A DNA stretch of 6,977 nucleotides, taken from contig JAGRAA010000173.1 in the NCBI GenBank assembly GCA_020435185.1, forward strand, positions 1-6,977, read 5' to 3'. The notes below the pieces were generated by a model. It was given only the letters and a program-made list of their open reading frames with translations, did no database searches and was not told the DNA's origin. Made by a program: the position numbers and the translations under genes. Origin of the DNA: Bdellovibrionales bacterium (GTDB taxonomy: Bacteria > Bdellovibrionota > Bdellovibrionia > Bdellovibrionales > UBA1609). Of this stretch, positions 5,623 through 6,977 are shown piece after piece; position 1 is the stretch's first letter, and the number at the start of each line of letters is the position of its first letter.

Positions 5623-6705
5623 TTATTCGTTCTTTTGTCGAAAAACAACCGGTTCATAACCCATATTTTTTAAAGCTGATAAAAATCCAGGCATAATGGC
5701 AATAGTTTGAGGATGAATATCATGAAATAAAATAATTCCAGTTTTCTGGTCGTCGACTTGTTCTAAGGCGTATTTAAAAAGTTCATTAGGATTTTGAATT
5801 CTCCAGTCAAGAGTATCCATGTTCCAAAAAAAACTAGAAATATTATTTTGCTTTAAACTTTGTTTTAGAGCTGTAGTAGTAGCGCCGTAAGGAAAGCGAA
5901 AAAACCAATCGTTAAACCCTAAGATATCGTGAATCACATCGAAGGTGTCATCGATTTGTTGAATAGCTTCTGAGTAAGAAAGCTTTCTCATATCAGGATG
6001 ATTCCAAGAGTGATTTCCTATACTATGACCATTTTGCTGCTCTTGCAGTATAATCTGAGGATATCTTTGAGCATGTTCTCCGGTTACAAAAAAATTGACT
6101 TGGACATTATGTTCAGAAAGTACTTTTAATAACTCAGGAGTGGTATTTGGATTTGGCCCATCATCAAAGGTAATTAAAATTTTCTTGAGAGGAAGATCTC
6201 CTCTAATAAAAACCGGTCCTCCAGACACATCGACGTAGATTTCTTCACTAGGTCCAAATTGTTGGTTTGATTCGGTCAACATGTTTTCGTTTTGCAAATA
6301 AAATCTAGAGGTCACATTAGCCAGAGCCTCAATTTTTTGCGATGAGTTTTTTATGTAATTTGTTGTGATTTTTATCGCCTGTTTGAGACAGTGCTGAAGG
6401 GTTAAATTGTTAATTTGTTCATATTTAAAATATTGAGAATAAAATAAAAAGTGCTCATCTTCTTTTAGTTTTAATAGCGCTGAACAAAACAAATCTTCTT
6501 GGTGATTTTTTATAGAGAGCTTAATGATTAAGGGAAAGTATCGATCTGGATGAAAAGGGGATTGTTTCCAGGAAGCAAGGTTTTCTACTAAGTTATTGTT
6601 ATGAATAGAATTAAGAAAGGAAACTTCATATTCATTGGCGTAGGATTTGTTGGATATTAAAGCAAAGGTAAGACAAATGTAATAAAGGAAGCGAAAATTG
6701 ACCAT
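5623..6705 (-). CDS. Secreted polysaccharide deacetylase (NodB/CE4 family) with unassigned N-terminal region
   Basis: A 360-residue, probably periplasmic or exported CE4 deacetylase that removes acetyl groups from N-acetylated sugars; peptidoglycan or another glycan could be the substrate. Residues 1-23 form a signal peptide ending SYA. About 24-165 is a helical region I do not recognise, with two Cys. The NodB domain (about 175-357) has all five CE4 motifs: TFDDGP (179-184, catalytic base Asp181 and metal ligand Asp182), HSWNHP (232-237, metal ligands His232 and His236), RFPYGA (270-275), DTLDW (297-301) and LFHDIH (326-331, His328). It should therefore be active. The start at 6705 is chosen over the in-frame ATG at 6747 because a GGGGG ribosome site lies 4 nt upstream and the signal peptide then begins at Met1. 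The longer form would put 14 atypical residues before it. Its neighbours are a co-transcribed GNAT gene and the convergent mltA. Confidence 0.9.
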   Translation of the reverse strand: MVNFRFLYYICLTFALISNKSYANEYEVSFLNSIHNNNLVENLASWKQSPFHPDRYFPLIIKLSIKNHQEDLFCSALLKLKEDEHFLFYSQYFKYEQINNLTLQHCLKQAIKITTNYIKNSSQKIEALANVTSRFYLQNENMLTESNQQFGPSEEIYVDVSGGPVFIRGDLPLKKILITFDDGPNPNTTPELLKVLSEHNVQVNFFVTGEHAQRYPQIILQEQQNGHSIGNHSWNHPDMRKLSYSEAIQQIDDTFDVIHDILGFNDWFFRFPYGATTTALKQSLKQNNISSFFWNMDTLDWRIQNPNELFKYALEQVDDQKTGIILFHDIHPQTIAIMPGFLSALKNMGYEPVVFRQKNE

Positions 6706-6709
6706 ATTT

Positions 6710-6718
6710 CCCCCTTTT
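6710..6718 (-). promoter_or_regulatory. Ribosome binding site deciding the deacetylase start
   Basis: On the minus strand AAAAGGGGG ends four bases before the ATG at 6705. Nothing comparable precedes the alternative ATG at 6747. Confidence 0.7.
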
Positions 6719-6738
6719 GGCCAAGTTAAAGCATATAG

Positions 6739-6768
6739 TTTACTCATTAATTTATATTGTTGTATTAT
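6739..6768. promoter_or_regulatory. Candidate divergent promoters for purN (+) and the deacetylase (-)
   Basis: For purN, TTTACT (6739-6744) and TATTAT (6763-6768) are 18 bases apart. For the deacetylase, minus-strand TATAAA (6756-6751) is a possible -10 box without a convincing -35. The 107-bp gap between the two start codons must hold both promoters, but these AT-rich matches are weak. Confidence 0.25.
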
Positions 6769-6788
6769 TCAAGGAAAGACCTTAATAA
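6765..6788. repeat. Inverted repeat in the purN leader
   Basis: TTATT-C-AAGG (6765-6774) pairs with CCTTAATAA (6780-6788) as nine base pairs with one bulged C and an AAAGA loop. It lies between the candidate purN -10 box and its ribosome site. It contains AAGGAAAGACC (6771-6781), also present in inverted repeat 1 upstream of mltA. A short T-run is absent on the plus strand, so it is not an evident terminator. Confidence 0.4.
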
Positions 6789-6812
6789 ACTCCTGGAGAG
6801 AGAGCAAGTTTT

Positions 6813-6977
6813 ATGAATATAGCTATTTTTGCTTCCCATGGTGGGTCTAATTTTGAAAATATTTGCAGGTTTGAGCGTGAAAATGGCTCTGATTGTAAGT
6901 TTAAAGTTAAATTGTTGATCAGTAATAATCCAGAAGCATTTGTTTTGAAGAGAGCTGAAAAGTTAAGTGTACCATCT
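6813..6977 (+). CDS. purN: Phosphoribosylglycinamide formyltransferase, N-terminal part
   Basis: The first 55 codons of a gene cut by the right edge; PurN proteins have about 190-210 residues. PurN transfers a formyl group from 10-formyl-tetrahydrofolate to GAR, the third step of purine synthesis, in the cytoplasm. MNIAIFASHGGSNFENI (1-17) fits the family start with its phosphate-binding loop (G-x-GSN in E. coli, here HGGSN at 9-13). VKLLISNNPEAFVLKRAEKL (32-51) matches the second strand and the typical SNNPDAYALERA segment. The catalytic Asn, His and Asp lie further on and cannot be checked, so another formyltransferase of the same fold is not excluded. A GGAGAG ribosome site (6795-6800) lies 12 bases upstream, rather far. 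Divergent from the deacetylase. Confidence 0.85.
   Translation, partial: MNIAIFASHGGSNFENICRFERENGSDCKFKVKLLISNNPEAFVLKRAEKLSVPS

Noticed and set aside
6706..6747. Longer deacetylase starting at 6747
   Set aside because: The extra 14 residues precede the signal peptide, and there is no ribosome site at that ATG.

Overview
The window is an AT-rich bacterial segment with a short, very GC-rich foreign piece at its left end. Bases 1 to about 148 hold a fragment of a phenylalanyl-tRNA synthetase beta-subunit gene (pheT). I counted about 71 % G+C over 1-140; the rest is clearly AT-rich. This piece runs straight into the middle of a cytochrome oxidase subunit III gene and is best read as an assembly or library chimera, not a natural gene order.

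The native part looks Gram-negative. It encodes an MltA-type periplasmic lytic transglycosylase, proteins with signal peptides, a caa3-type oxidase cluster including the small subunit IV, and a proteobacterial-type fumarylacetoacetase. Low G+C together with this gene set would fit a Bdellovibrio/Bacteriovorax-like lineage, but no marker here settles that.

Layout: (1) 134-1784, plus strand: the 3' end of a heme-copper oxidase operon, coxC (5'-truncated), coxD and ctaB. coxC and coxD overlap by 4 nt, and coxD and ctaB are 2 nt apart. (2) 1849-3737: a divergent pair for the last two steps of tyrosine/homogentisate breakdown, maiA (minus) and fahA (plus), sharing a 233-bp control region with a plausible promoter in each direction. 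(3) 3738-5047: mltA with a hairpin-rich leader. (4) 5044-6705, minus strand: a two-gene unit, a secreted polysaccharide deacetylase followed by a GNAT acetyltransferase, converging on mltA with a 4-nt overlap of stop codons. (5) 6813 to the right edge: the N-terminal part of purN, divergent from the deacetylase.

Functional themes are aerobic respiration (oxidase subunits plus heme O synthesis), aromatic amino-acid catabolism to fumarate and acetoacetate, cell-wall glycan processing (strand cleavage and de-N-acetylation) and purine synthesis. I found no mobile element, CRISPR array, tRNA or rRNA, and no clear case for a wholly new system. The points most worth checking are the chimeric join, the paired related hairpins in the mltA leader with an 11-nt word recurring before purN, the changed motifs in CtaB and CoxD, and the unassigned N-terminal region of the deacetylase.
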